Positions 19,767 through 29,006 are shown, counted from the first letter of the stretch. The stretch is DNA of 64,000 bases from Pseudomonas graminis (GCF_013201545.1 NZ_CP053746.1:2569001-2633000); one strand, 5' to 3'. Translations and numbers: made by a program. Notes: generated from the letters alone by a model not told the origin.

Positions 19767-20657
19767 ATGAAAATCGCATTCATCGGCCTGGGCAATATGG
19801 GGGCGCCGATGGCGCGGAATCTGATCCGTGCCGGGCATCAGCTGCATTTGTTCGACCTGAACCAACAGGTGCTGGCCGAACTGGCCGAATTGGGCAGCCG
19901 CATCAGTGAGTCGCCCAAACATGCTGCTCAGGGTGCCGACCTGGTCATCACCATGCTCCCAGCGGCGGCTCACGTTCGCGCGGTTTATCTGAATGACGAC
20001 GGCGTGTTGGCTGGCATCAGCGCAGGGGTGCCGGCGGTGGACTGCAGCACCATCGATCCGCAGACCATCCGCGATGTGGCGGCCGCCGCGGCGAAACAAG
20101 GCGTGGTGGTCGGCGATGCGCCGGTGTCCGGCGGCACGGGCGGGGCGCAGGCCGGAACGCTGACGTTCATGGTCGGCGCGAGTCTTGAGCACTTTACGGT
20201 GCTCAAGCCGATCCTGGCGCAGATGGGCCGCAACATCGTCCATTGCGGCGATGTCGGCACTGGTCAGATCGCGAAGATCTGCAACAACATGCTGTTGGGC
20301 ATTTCCATGATTGGCGTGGCAGAAGCCATGGCGCTGGGCAATAGCCTGGGCATCGACACTGGGGTGCTGGCGACCATCATCAACAGCTCGACCGGGCGCT
20401 GCTGGAGTTCGGAAATGTACAACCCGTGGCCCGGCGTCGTGGAAACCGCCCCGGCGTCGCGGGGCTACACCGGAGGCTTTGGTGCGGAGCTGATGCTCAA
20501 GGATCTGGGCCTGGCAACGGAGGCCGCCAAAGCCGCACACCAACCGGTGCTCATGGGCGCGCTGGCACAGCAGCTGTATCAGGCGATGAGCCTGCGCGGT
20601 GACGGTGGCAAAGACTTCTCGGCGGTGGTTGAGGCGTACATCAAGAAGGAAAACTGA
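19767..20657 (+). CDS. mmsB: 3-hydroxyisobutyrate dehydrogenase
   Basis: 296 residues. The N-terminal Rossmann motif IAFIGLGNMGAPMARNL spans residues 3-19, the substrate-site signature SGGTGGAQAGTL is near 122-133, and the catalytic lysine is Lys170 in GQIAKICNNML. This is the beta-hydroxyacid dehydrogenase family, oxidising 3-hydroxyisobutyrate to methylmalonate semialdehyde, the substrate of MmsA. The ATG has AAGGAG upstream. It is separated from mmsA by a REP pair of about 150 bases, so its expression may differ from that of mmsA. Confidence 0.94.
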   Translation: MKIAFIGLGNMGAPMARNLIRAGHQLHLFDLNQQVLAELAELGSRISESPKHAAQGADLVITMLPAAAHVRAVYLNDDGVLAGISAGVPAVDCSTIDPQTIRDVAAAAAKQGVVVGDAPVSGGTGGAQAGTLTFMVGASLEHFTVLKPILAQMGRNIVHCGDVGTGQIAKICNNMLLGISMIGVAEAMALGNSLGIDTGVLATIINSSTGRCWSSEMYNPWPGVVETAPASRGYTGGFGAELMLKDLGLATEAAKAAHQPVLMGALAQQLYQAMSLRGDGGKDFSAVVEAYIKKEN

Positions 20658-20670
20658 TGGCGCACACCCC

Positions 20671-20817
20671 GGCCTCTTCCCGGCTAAAGCCGGTCCCACT
20701 AAATGCACGCGGCCAGTCAGTGGGACCGGCTTCAGCCGGGAAGAGGCCAGCACAAACACCGCAATTTCGCGGCGTGACATCCGACGCCTTCCCGGCTAAA
20801 GCCGGTCCCACTAAATG
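20671..20817. repeat. Second REP family, three copies
   Basis: CTTCCCGGCTAAAGCCGGTC occurs at about 20675 and again near 20790, with an inverted copy (GACCGGCTTCAGCCGGGAAG) near 20727-20746. Each unit is itself a hairpin around GGCTAAAGCC or GGCTTCAGCC. This family differs in sequence from the GAGCTTGCTCGC family. It lies between mmsB and the convergent lyase gene. Confidence 0.8.
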
Positions 20818-20836
20818 TACGCAGTCCCACCGAGAA

Positions 20837-22264
20837 CTAGGCCCGCGGGCCGTTGTAATCTTTGGCCCACTGCTCTTGCGCTACCAATTGCTGTTTGAAC
20901 CGCGCGATTTGCTCGGCCACTCGCACCGGTGACGTCCCGCCCCACCCACTGCGCGCCGCCAGTGCAGCTTCCAAGGTCAGGCTTTCCAGCACCTCCGGCG
21001 TCAGGCGCGGGTCGGTGTCGGCGAGCATCTTTGGCGTCAACTCCGGCAGCCCGATGTCCTGCGTCTCGCACAGCTGAACCAGTTGCCCGGTGATCTCGTG
21101 GGCTTCCTTGAACGGCACGCCGCGAACGGCCAGCCAGTCCGCAATCTCCGTCGCCAAGGTAAAACCCAATGGCGCCTGACGCAGCAATTCGTCCTTGCGC
21201 ACCGTCATCGTCCGGACCATGCCGGCGAAAGCGGGCAGCACCAGATTCAGCGTGTCCAGCGCGTCGAAGATCGCGTGTTTGTCTTCGCTCAAGTCGCGGT
21301 TGTACGACAGCGGCTGCGCCTTGAGCACCGACAGAATCGCTGTCAGCGAGCCGATCAACCGACCGGATTTACCCCGAGCCAGTTCAGCGATGTCCGGGTT
21401 CTTCTTCTGCGGCATGATCGAGCTGCCCGTGGCGTAGGCATCGTCCAGCTCGACCCAGCGAAACTGTCGCGACGTCCAGATGCAGAACTCCTCGGCCATG
21501 CGCGAAATGTTGATCCCCAGCATGCTCGCGCAGAACAGAAACTCGGCCACGTGATCGCGGCTGGCGACGGCGTCGATGGAGTTCTCACACGGGCCGGCGT
21601 AGCCCATTTCCGCCGCCGAACGTTGCGGGTCGCGGGCGATGGCGGAACCGGCCATGGCGGCGGCGCCGAGGGGCGACAGGTTAAAGCGCTGATCCCAATC
21701 CTGCAGGCGCTGGATGTCACGATGAATCGCCTGGGCGTGCGCCATCAAATGGTGACCGAAGACAATCGGCTGCGCTTGCTGCAAGTGGGTGAAACCGGGC
21801 GCGATGGTGTCGATGTGCGCTTCGGCCTGACCCACCAACGCCTGCTGCAGATCAAGTATCGATAGGGTCAGCACGCGAATGCGGTCACGCAGAAACAGCC
21901 GCATGTCGTTGGCCGTCTGATCGTTGCGCGAGCGTCCGGCGCGAAGCTTGCCGCCCAGTGCGCCGAGGCGTTCAGTGAGCAGGCGCTCGATGAAGGTGTG
22001 TACGTCCTCGTCGGCGGGAATGGGCTGAATCGTGCCGGCGGAAAAGTCCTCGTCGATCGATTGCAGCGCCTCGATGATGCGCCGCGTTTCGTCGGCATCC
22101 AGCAAACCGGCGCGCTCCAGTTCATGGGCGTGGGCCTTGGACCCCGCGACGTCATAGGGCGTCATGCGGAAATAGACGGCGGGCGAGCGTGACAGGTTGG
22201 CCATCGCTTCGGCTGGCGCTGATTTAAAGCGCGCGCCCCACAGACGCTCAGTTGCATCGGACAT
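20837..22264 (-). CDS. Argininosuccinate lyase-family protein (ArgH paralogue)
   Basis: 475 residues from the ATG at 22264, with GAGGGGG at good spacing; an ATG 6 bases upstream is too close to that site. It belongs to the fumarase/aspartase superfamily, with GGKLRAGRSRNDQTANDMRL near 108-128, FTHLQQAQP with the conserved His, and the signature GSSIMPQKKNPDIAEL around the catalytic serine loop. It reads as a full-length active enzyme splitting argininosuccinate to arginine and fumarate. Its N-terminus is unlike the housekeeping Pseudomonas ArgH as I recall it, and no arginine genes adjoin it, so a second lyase with a different substrate is possible. Confidence 0.85.
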   Translation of the reverse strand: MSDATERLWGARFKSAPAEAMANLSRSPAVYFRMTPYDVAGSKAHAHELERAGLLDADETRRIIEALQSIDEDFSAGTIQPIPADEDVHTFIERLLTERLGALGGKLRAGRSRNDQTANDMRLFLRDRIRVLTLSILDLQQALVGQAEAHIDTIAPGFTHLQQAQPIVFGHHLMAHAQAIHRDIQRLQDWDQRFNLSPLGAAAMAGSAIARDPQRSAAEMGYAGPCENSIDAVASRDHVAEFLFCASMLGINISRMAEEFCIWTSRQFRWVELDDAYATGSSIMPQKKNPDIAELARGKSGRLIGSLTAILSVLKAQPLSYNRDLSEDKHAIFDALDTLNLVLPAFAGMVRTMTVRKDELLRQAPLGFTLATEIADWLAVRGVPFKEAHEITGQLVQLCETQDIGLPELTPKMLADTDPRLTPEVLESLTLEAALAARSGWGGTSPVRVAEQIARFKQQLVAQEQWAKDYNGPRA

Positions 22265-22525
22265 AAGCATTCCCCCTCAAACATGTGATGGCTGGCGAGC
22301 CAGGCGTCGGCGACGTCAGGGGATCCTAGGAAAAACCCGCTGCCGATGAAACGTCACAAATGGCAAGTCGGGTTGGCAGAAATGGAAAGCTGTCTGGTTC
22401 GGCCTGCTGAGCAGAAGCGTGGTGCTGAGCATTTTTTCCATTACCTCAGGCGCCGGAATGTGGTGAAGTGGCGCCGATTGCAACGCTCGTTGTTGCCCAT
22501 CGTCGACCTATCGCAGGATGCGCCC

Positions 22526-23290
22526 ATGACTGATTTTCTATCGCTCTATCAGAACCTTGGCTGGACCTTGTCAGCGCTGGCGCTGCTGACGTTTCTGCTG
22601 GCGGGGACGGTCAAGGGCGTGATCGGCATGGGGCTGCCGACGGTTGCGATGGGCCTGCTGGGGGTGATGATGCTGCCAAGCCAGGCGGCGGCGTTGCTGC
22701 TGATCCCCTCGACACTCACCAACCTTTGGCAGCTGGCAACCGGCGGGCATCTGCGCGGATTGTGCGTGCGGTTGTGGCCGTTGCTGTTGATGATCGTCAT
22801 CGGCACGCTGCTCGGCTCATACGCGTTGGGCCTCGGCAACGGGCACGGCATGGCGCGGGCGCTGGGCGGCGCGCTGTTTGTCTACGCGTTATGCGGCTTG
22901 TTTCTGCCGACGCTCAAAGTGCCGTCCGCTGCGGAGGACTGGCTCGGGCCGTTGTGCGGCTTCATCACCGGCCTGGTCACCTCGGCCACCGGCGTTTTCG
23001 TCATTCCGGCGGTGCCCTACATTCAGGGCCTTGGGCTGGATCGCAATGAACTGGTGCAGGCGCTGGGGCTGTCCTTCACCGTCTCTACCCTGGCGCTGGG
23101 CGCCGGTCTGTTCTGGAACGGGGCGGTGGGCAGCGCCGAAATGGGCGCCTCATTGCTGGCGCTGCTTCCCGCGTTGCTGGGCATGATGTTCGGTCAATGG
23201 CTGCGCCAGCGCATCAGCGCATTGGTGTTCAAGCGAATGTTCTTTATCGGCATGGCGCTGCTGGGTGCGCACCTGATGATTGCTGGCTGA
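22526..23290 (+). CDS. TSUP (TauE/SafE) family membrane permease
   Basis: 254 residues from the ATG at 22526, with AGGA 8 bases upstream; the frame is open further upstream but that part is hydrophilic and Arg-rich and looks non-coding. About 8 membrane segments are visible. The family mark AGTVKGVIGMGLPTVAMGLL is near residues 25-45, with its internal repeat GFITGLVTSATGVFVIPAVPY near 150. Members move sulfite, sulfonates or other organic anions. It diverges from the lyase gene; the 260-bp gap between them holds no element I can support beyond the expected promoters. Confidence 0.85.
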   Translation: MTDFLSLYQNLGWTLSALALLTFLLAGTVKGVIGMGLPTVAMGLLGVMMLPSQAAALLLIPSTLTNLWQLATGGHLRGLCVRLWPLLLMIVIGTLLGSYALGLGNGHGMARALGGALFVYALCGLFLPTLKVPSAAEDWLGPLCGFITGLVTSATGVFVIPAVPYIQGLGLDRNELVQALGLSFTVSTLALGAGLFWNGAVGSAEMGASLLALLPALLGMMFGQWLRQRISALVFKRMFFIGMALLGAHLMIAG

Positions 23291-23502
23291 ATACTCGCTC
23301 CGGCTAAAACGTTCATCTGCGTGCGCGACAACCTGGATTCATGAATCAGCGTTTCATTCGTGATTGGCACGCAAAGGTATTTTGCCCGCCCCCGGCTTAT
23401 TCGCGCCTGATGCAACCGATATTCTGCCGTCCATTCCAATTGAAGACCCTCAATCCAGTGCCGCTGAACCGCGGGCTGCATTGACGGCGGACGAGGCTTG
23501 AT

Positions 23503-24087
23503 ATGAAAAAAGTACTGTTCCTGAACGGCGGCAAACAATTCGCGCATTCCGATGGCCGCTACAACTCCACCCTGCATGAAGCCGGCATGGCGTTTCTGGA
23601 CCGCGCCGGGTTTGACGTGCAGCAGACTTTCATCGACGGTGGCTATGACGTGGCCGAGGAAGTGCAGAAGTTTCTCTGGGCTGACGTGATCATCTGGCAG
23701 ATGCCGGGCTGGTGGATGGGCGCGCCGTGGACGGTGAAAAAGTACATCGACGAAGTGTTCACCGAAGGTCACGGCAGCCTGTACGCCAACGACGGTCGCA
23801 CCCGTTCCGATGCGTCCCGGCGGTACGGCAGCGGCGGCTTGCTGCACGGCAAGCAATACATGATTTCGGCCACCTGGAATGCGCCGCAGCAAGCGTTCGA
23901 CGACCCGGCCGACTTCTTCGAAGCCAAGGGCGTGGATGCCGTGTACTTCCCGTTCCACAAGGCCAACCAGTTCCTGGGCATGACCGGCCTTCCAACCTTC
24001 CTGGCCGTGGACGTGATGAAGATGCCGAATGTCGACGCAGACGTGAAGCGGTATGAAGCGCACTTGGGGTCGGTGTTCGGGATGTGA
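23503..24087 (+). CDS. mdaB: NAD(P)H:quinone oxidoreductase, MdaB-type
   Basis: 194 residues of the flavodoxin-like fold. It starts KKVLFLNGGKQFAHSDGRYN, with conserved WADVIIWQMPGWWMGAPWTVKKYIDEVF near 60-90 and ISATWNAPQQAFDDP near 122. This is the MdaB family, FAD-dependent two-electron quinone reductases that limit oxidative damage. The LysR gene that follows (24240) is on the same strand beyond a repeat and may control it, though gene order is not proof. The 212 bases upstream hold no recognisable site. Confidence 0.9.
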   Translation: MKKVLFLNGGKQFAHSDGRYNSTLHEAGMAFLDRAGFDVQQTFIDGGYDVAEEVQKFLWADVIIWQMPGWWMGAPWTVKKYIDEVFTEGHGSLYANDGRTRSDASRRYGSGGLLHGKQYMISATWNAPQQAFDDPADFFEAKGVDAVYFPFHKANQFLGMTGLPTFLAVDVMKMPNVDADVKRYEAHLGSVFGM

Positions 24088-24099
24088 GGGGGAGGAGCG

Positions 24100-24192
24100 A
24101 GCTACAAGCGGCAAGCGGCAAGCTTCAAGCTCACGGCTCACGGCTCACTTACGGCTTGCAGCTTGTAGCTTGCAGCTTGCAGCTTATAGCTC
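24100..24192. repeat. AGCTACAAGC/GCTTGTAGCT palindromic repeat cluster
   Basis: Short units of the form GCTACAAGCGGCAAGCGGCAAG on the left are answered by GCTTGCAGCTTGTAGCTTGC and GCTTGCAGCTTATAGCT on the right, with CACGGCT repeated twice between. The whole 90-base block can fold into one long imperfect hairpin. It lies between mdaB and the next gene, 48 bases before its GTG start. Confidence 0.8.
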
Positions 24193-24239
24193 GCCCCCAA
24201 GCGCGCTAATATCCAGTCTCTTGTGAGCGGGAGACCACA

Positions 24240-25136
24240 GTGAAAGCCAGGTCGGATGAGTTGCAGGTGTTTGTCACGGTGATCGAGAGCGGTTCGATTT
24301 CCGCCGCTGCCGAGCAGGTCGGGCAGACGCCCTCGGCGATCAGCCGCACGCTGTCGCGACTGGAAGGCAAGCTGGGCACGACGTTGATCAACCGCACCAC
24401 CCGGCGCATGGACCTGACCGAGGAGGGCAAGTATTTCCTCGAGCGGGCCAGGCAGATTCTGGATCAGATGGAAGAGCTGGAAGAGCGCATGTCGGTGCGC
24501 CAGCAGACACCCTCCGGCCGCTTGCGGATCAACGCGGCCTCGCCCTTCATGTTGCATTCCATTGTTCCGTACGTCGCGGAGTTTCGCGCGCGGTACCCGG
24601 ACATCCAGCTGGAGCTGAACAGCAATGATCTGATCATTGATCTGCTGGAACAGAGCACCGATGTAGCAATCCGCATTGGCGTGCTGGCCGATTCCACGCT
24701 GCACGCAAGGCCACTCGGCAGCAGCCCGCTGAACATCCTCGCCAGCCCGGAATACCTCGAAAAACACGGCACGCCGAAAACCGTGGAGGCGCTAAGCGGA
24801 CATTCGCTGCTCGGCTTCACCCAGACCGAAACCCTCAATCACTGGCCGTTGCGCCACCCCGACGGGGATCGGCTGTTCATTCAGCCGACGGTCTCCGCTT
24901 CCAGTGGCGAGACGTTGCGCCAGTTGGCGTTGGCGGGTGAGGGCATCGTCTGCCTGTCGCACTTCATGACCCACGAAGACATCCGCCAGGGCCGCCTTAA
25001 CGTCATTCTGCCCCAGGCCAACAGCGGCTATCGCCAGCCGATCCACGCCGTTTACTACCGCAACTCGCAGCTGGCGTTGCGGATTCAGTGCTTTCTGGAT
25101 TTCATTCAGGAGAAACTGGCGGTGTACGCCGCCTGA
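24240..25136 (+). CDS. LysR-family transcriptional regulator
   Basis: 298 residues starting at a GTG, with GGGAG about 7 bases upstream. The N-terminal helix-turn-helix ELQVFVTVIESGSISAAAEQVGQTPSAISRTLSRLEGKL and RTTRRMDLTEEGKYF are typical of the CrgA/DsdC branch. The effector domain follows, with the DVAIRIGVLADSTLHARPLG segment. Its stop is 4 bases from the stop of a second, convergent LysR gene. The target is unknown; mdaB upstream is the nearest candidate. Confidence 0.92.
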   Translation: MKARSDELQVFVTVIESGSISAAAEQVGQTPSAISRTLSRLEGKLGTTLINRTTRRMDLTEEGKYFLERARQILDQMEELEERMSVRQQTPSGRLRINAASPFMLHSIVPYVAEFRARYPDIQLELNSNDLIIDLLEQSTDVAIRIGVLADSTLHARPLGSSPLNILASPEYLEKHGTPKTVEALSGHSLLGFTQTETLNHWPLRHPDGDRLFIQPTVSASSGETLRQLALAGEGIVCLSHFMTHEDIRQGRLNVILPQANSGYRQPIHAVYYRNSQLALRIQCFLDFIQEKLAVYAA

Positions 25137-25140
25137 CGCG

Positions 25141-26019
25141 TCACGCCTCGCCCACCCCGCTGAACTCCGCCCGCAACATCTCCACAAACGCCTCCCGCGC
25201 CGGGTGATGCTCGGCGCTCTCGTGCCAGTAAAACAGGTTGTCGATGGAGGTCAGTTCAGGGAATTCATAACCGACCCAGCCCGAGCCTTTCCGGTACTGC
25301 TCATAAACCCCCTTGGGCACCAGCGCCACCCCGGCCCCGGCGCTGACGCAACCGACGATGGTGCCGTAATTGGCGATGCTGACGATGGGCTGGGTCTGGC
25401 CGTCGTTCTGCAACCAGCGTTCAAGCGCTGCGCGGTAAGGGCAGCCCTCGGGCCACATGAAAATCGATTTGCCCTGCAGATCTGCGGCACTGGAAATCGG
25501 CCCCAACGACTCTGCCGCAATCAGCACCAGATCCTCCCGGTACATCGACGTGCGCTTGAGCCGTGGGCGTTTGACGTCGATGGCAACAATGGCGCCATCG
25601 AGCTTCTGGTTGAGCGTCGCGTCGAGCAGTTGCGTGCCGGTGCCGGTGGTCAGCTCCAGCGACACTTGTGGGTAACGCGCATGAAAACGCGCCAGCAGTC
25701 TCGGCAGCCGCGCCGTGGCCGAGGACTCGATGGCGCCAATGCGCAACGGCCCGGATGGCGCCGCATCCGGATGCACCGCGCGTTTGGCTTCGTCGGCGAG
25801 GCTGAGCATTTTGCCGGCGTAGGTCAGGAAGATTTCCCCCGCCGGGCTGATGCGCAAACCGCGGCCCTGGCGGTAAAACAGCTCGGTGCTCAACTCCGCC
25901 TCCAGCGCCTTGATCCGCGCGGTGATGTTCGATGGCACGCAATGCAACACCTCCGCAGCGCGGGCAATGCTGCCGGTGTCGACAACGGTCTTGAACATGC
26001 GAATCTGAGCCAGTTCCAT
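25141..26019 (-). CDS. LysR-family transcriptional regulator
   Basis: 292 residues. The winged helix-turn-helix begins ELAQIRMFKTVVDTGSIARAAEVLHCVPSNITARIKALE, followed by LRISPAGEIFLTYA and a CysB-like effector domain (GPLRIGAIESSATARLP). It resembles PtrR/YneJ-type regulators that sit next to transporters. It is transcribed away from the EamA exporter gene with a 112-bp shared promoter region, so exporter control is the natural prediction. Confidence 0.92.
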   Translation of the reverse strand: MELAQIRMFKTVVDTGSIARAAEVLHCVPSNITARIKALEAELSTELFYRQGRGLRISPAGEIFLTYAGKMLSLADEAKRAVHPDAAPSGPLRIGAIESSATARLPRLLARFHARYPQVSLELTTGTGTQLLDATLNQKLDGAIVAIDVKRPRLKRTSMYREDLVLIAAESLGPISSAADLQGKSIFMWPEGCPYRAALERWLQNDGQTQPIVSIANYGTIVGCVSAGAGVALVPKGVYEQYRKGSGWVGYEFPELTSIDNLFYWHESAEHHPAREAFVEMLRAEFSGVGEA

Positions 26020-26131
26020 TCATCACCAAAAGTGAGGGGTTGAGTCATTATTGTTCGGTTGTGGTGAGCATAAGTTGTTTCGATACTCGCAGCCATGGGC
26101 AGGCGTCGGGCTTGTCGGCGGGAGTATCGAG

Positions 26132-27100
26132 ATGCGCATGGTGGCTGAGCCGGTTGTTGATTCGGATATCGCGGTTAATGGTGCGGTGCCTTGGCAAGGG
26201 CTGAAAATCGCCTTTGCCACGTTCTTCGTGGTCGCCTGCTGGGGCTTCTCGCCAACCGGCATTCGTATCGGTTTGCAAGCCTACGATCCAGGGCATCTGG
26301 CGCTGCTTCGTTTTCTGATCGCGTCGGTGTTCATGCTGCTAATCGCCTCATCGCAACGCATCACGTTGCCGCGCCTGAAGGACCTGCCGTTGCTCGCGGT
26401 GCTGGGTTTCTTCGCCGTTAGCCTGCATCACATCGCCCTCAACTTTGGCCAGGCCGGGGTGAGTGCCGGGGCTTCCAGCGTGCTGGTGCAGTCGACGCCA
26501 TTGTTTACCGCGCTGCTGGCGCATTTCGTGTTCAAAGAGCGGGTCAGCGCCTGGCGTTGGGGCTGTGTGGCCCTCGGCCTGATGGGCGCCGCGATTGTCG
26601 TCACCGGTGATCGCGGCATCGGCCACATGGACGCACGCGGGCTGCTGATTCTGGCGGCGGCGTTTTCCTGGAGCGTGTATTTCTCGCTGCAGAAGCGTCA
26701 CAGCCACCGCTACGACGGCCTGACCATGGTCTGTTACACGGTCTGGGCCGGCACGGTGTTTCTGCTGGTTTACCTGCCGGGGCTGATCGGCGAGATCCTC
26801 AACGCGCCGCTGCGGGTCAATGTGGCTGTGGGGGTATTGGGGCTGTTCCCGAGCGCACTGGCGTACCTGGCCTGGGCGTACGTCTTGAAGCATATGGACG
26901 TCAGCCGTGCGTCGATGAGTTTGTACCTGACGCCGCCGATGGCCATCGCTATTGCCTCGGTGATGCTGGGCGAGTTGCCTTCGCAGCGAGTCATCGTAGG
27001 CTCCATTGTGGTGCTGGCGAGTGTCTTGGCGCTCAATCTGCGGCGGGAGAGGGCGGTGGTGTTTCCCGTCCGGGATGAACCTGAGCGTGCCCCGGTTTAG
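26132..27100 (+). CDS. EamA-family (DMT superfamily) exporter
   Basis: 322 residues from the ATG at 26132, with GGAG 8 bases upstream; the frame is open further up but those residues are not membrane-like. Two EamA repeats of five membrane segments each: the first from IAFATFFVVACWGFSPTGIR with SAGASSVLVQSTPLFTALLA, the second from LLILAAAFSWSVYFSLQKR with LTPPMAIAIASVMLGE. The C-terminus is cytoplasmic. Such proteins export amino acids or metabolites; the substrate is unknown. It diverges from a LysR gene that probably regulates it. Confidence 0.92.
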   Translation: MRMVAEPVVDSDIAVNGAVPWQGLKIAFATFFVVACWGFSPTGIRIGLQAYDPGHLALLRFLIASVFMLLIASSQRITLPRLKDLPLLAVLGFFAVSLHHIALNFGQAGVSAGASSVLVQSTPLFTALLAHFVFKERVSAWRWGCVALGLMGAAIVVTGDRGIGHMDARGLLILAAAFSWSVYFSLQKRHSHRYDGLTMVCYTVWAGTVFLLVYLPGLIGEILNAPLRVNVAVGVLGLFPSALAYLAWAYVLKHMDVSRASMSLYLTPPMAIAIASVMLGELPSQRVIVGSIVVLASVLALNLRRERAVVFPVRDEPERAPV

Positions 27101-27222
27101 GGGCCTGGCTGTTTGCGTTTGTGGCAAGTTTCATCATTAATGTGCAGCCGGACCGTTAGTCTCTTCAGCCTCCAGACAGCCCATCAGTTTCAAGCTGTCG
27201 CATTTGTCATCAAGGAAGCCCC

Positions 27223-28890
27223 ATGCGTGCAGTGACCTTCAAAACCCTTGCCCTGTCGGTGATCTTCGCCGCGAGTTCGCCAGTGTATGCCGTGGTACTG
27301 GAAGGCGGCGCCGTTGCGGCCCCGGACCAATACGGTGCTCAGGTCGCTGCGCAGATTCTGAAAAAGGGCGGGAACGCAGTCGACGCTGCGGTCGCCACGG
27401 CGTTTACCCTGGCGGTCACCTACCCGGAAGCGGGCAACATCGGCGGCGGTGGCTTCATGACCCTGTTCATGAACGGCCGACCGTACTTTCTTGACTACCG
27501 CGAAGCCGCGCCAAAAGCGGCGACGCGCAACATGTACCTGGACGACAAGGGTGAGGTTATCCCGGGCATGAGCCTGGTGGGCGCACGTGCTTCAGGCGTT
27601 CCCGGCACGGTGATGGGGCTGTGGGAAGCCCATCAGAAATTCGGCAAGCTGCCGTGGGCCGAGCTGCTGACGCCGGCCATTGGTTACGCCAAAAATGGTT
27701 TCAAGGTCGCTGACAAGCAGTACATGTATGGTGCCGAAGCGATCAAGGAGCTCAACGGCAAAACCAATTTTGCCGATTACTTCGGCGACATGAAGACCGG
27801 CGAGACCTTCCGCCAACCTGAGTTGGCCAAGACCCTGGAACGCATCGCCAACAAGGGTGCCAATGAGTTTTACCAAGGGCAGACGGCTGACCTTTTGGTG
27901 TCGCAGATGCAGCACGACAACGGCCTGATCACCAAAGAGGACCTGCAGGATTACAAGGCGATCTGGCGCAAGCCGCTGCACGTGAATTTCAACGGCAACA
28001 CGCTTTATACCGCGCCGCTGCCCAGTTCCGGCGGCATTGCGCTGGCGCAACTGATTGGCATGAAGCAGCTGCTTTCCGATGATTTCAAAGACGTGCCGCT
28101 CAACTCGGCGCGCTACATCCACTTGTTGGCAGAAATTGAAAAGCGCGTGTTCGCCGATCGCGCCAACTACCTGGGTGATCCGGACTTTTCCGTGGCGCCG
28201 GTGAATCAGCTGACCGACAACGCCTATCTGGCCAAGCGCGCCCACGAGGTCAACCCGACGGCAATTTCGCCCACGGAGAACGTGAAGGCCGGGCTTGAGT
28301 CGCACCAGACCACGCATTTTTCCATCGTCGATGCCAAGGGCAACGCGGTCAGCAACACCTACACCCTGAACTGGGATTACGGCAGCGGCGTGGTGGTCAA
28401 GGGCGCAGGCTTTTTGCTGAACGACGAGATGGATGATTTCAGCTCCAAGCCGGGCGTTGCCAATGCGTTCGGCGTGGTGGGCGGGGATGCCAACGCCATC
28501 CAGCCCGGCAAGCGCATGTTGTCGTCAATGAGCCCCAGCCTGGTCACCCGCGACGGCGCAGTGACGCTGGTGCTGGGCACGCCGGGTGGCTCACGGATTT
28601 TCACCACGGTGTTTCAGGTGCTGAACAATATCTATGACTTCCACATGCCGCTGAAAGACGCCGTCGCGGCGCAGCGGGTTCATCACCAGTTGCTGCCGAA
28701 AGACACGATCTACACCGAGAAATTTGCACCGCTGGCAACCCCGGTGGCCGACGAGCTTACCGCCATGGGTTACACATTGAAGGATCAGGGCTGGTCGATG
28801 GGCAATGTGCAGGCGATCAAGATCGACGGCACGAAAGTCGAAACTGCGTCCGATCCGCGCGGGCGGGGCGTGGGGATGGTGGTGAAGTAG
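27223..28890 (+). CDS. ggt: Gamma-glutamyltranspeptidase
   Basis: 555 residues with a Sec signal peptide ending near residue 23 (LALSVIFAASSPVYA). It is an N-terminal nucleophile hydrolase made as a precursor and self-cleaved before the catalytic threonine, here Thr379 in AVSNTYTLNWDYGSG. Other family segments are EAGNIGGGGFMTLF near 70-83, YREAAPKAATRNMY, and LSSMSPSLVTRDGAVTLVLGTPGGSRI near 428-455. It hydrolyses glutathione and gamma-glutamyl compounds in the periplasm. AAGGA precedes the ATG. It stands alone; a repeat block follows its stop. Confidence 0.95.
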   Translation: MRAVTFKTLALSVIFAASSPVYAVVLEGGAVAAPDQYGAQVAAQILKKGGNAVDAAVATAFTLAVTYPEAGNIGGGGFMTLFMNGRPYFLDYREAAPKAATRNMYLDDKGEVIPGMSLVGARASGVPGTVMGLWEAHQKFGKLPWAELLTPAIGYAKNGFKVADKQYMYGAEAIKELNGKTNFADYFGDMKTGETFRQPELAKTLERIANKGANEFYQGQTADLLVSQMQHDNGLITKEDLQDYKAIWRKPLHVNFNGNTLYTAPLPSSGGIALAQLIGMKQLLSDDFKDVPLNSARYIHLLAEIEKRVFADRANYLGDPDFSVAPVNQLTDNAYLAKRAHEVNPTAISPTENVKAGLESHQTTHFSIVDAKGNAVSNTYTLNWDYGSGVVVKGAGFLLNDEMDDFSSKPGVANAFGVVGGDANAIQPGKRMLSSMSPSLVTRDGAVTLVLGTPGGSRIFTTVFQVLNNIYDFHMPLKDAVAAQRVHHQLLPKDTIYTEKFAPLATPVADELTAMGYTLKDQGWSMGNVQAIKIDGTKVETASDPRGRGVGMVVK

Positions 28891-28899
28891 GGGGAACTA

Positions 28900-29006
28900 A
28901 TCGTTCCCACGCTCCGCGTGGGAATGCATCCCTGGTCGCTCCGCGTCCGCAGTTGGCTGACGCGGAGCGTCAGTAGCGGCATTCCCACGCAGAGCGTGGG
29001 AACGAT
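28900..29006. repeat. TCGTTCCCACGCTC inverted repeat block
   Basis: TCGTTCCCACGCTCCGCGTG at 28900 is matched by the inverse copy ending GAGCGTGGGAACGA at 29006, and the centre carries CTCCGCGTCCGC and GCGGAGCG. Each arm is also a small hairpin. This is a third repeat family in the window, lying between the convergent ggt and prfC genes. Confidence 0.8.

Noticed and set aside
24100..24192. CRISPR array
   Set aside because: Repeats are short, irregular and palindromic, with no unique spacers of constant length and no cas genes nearby.
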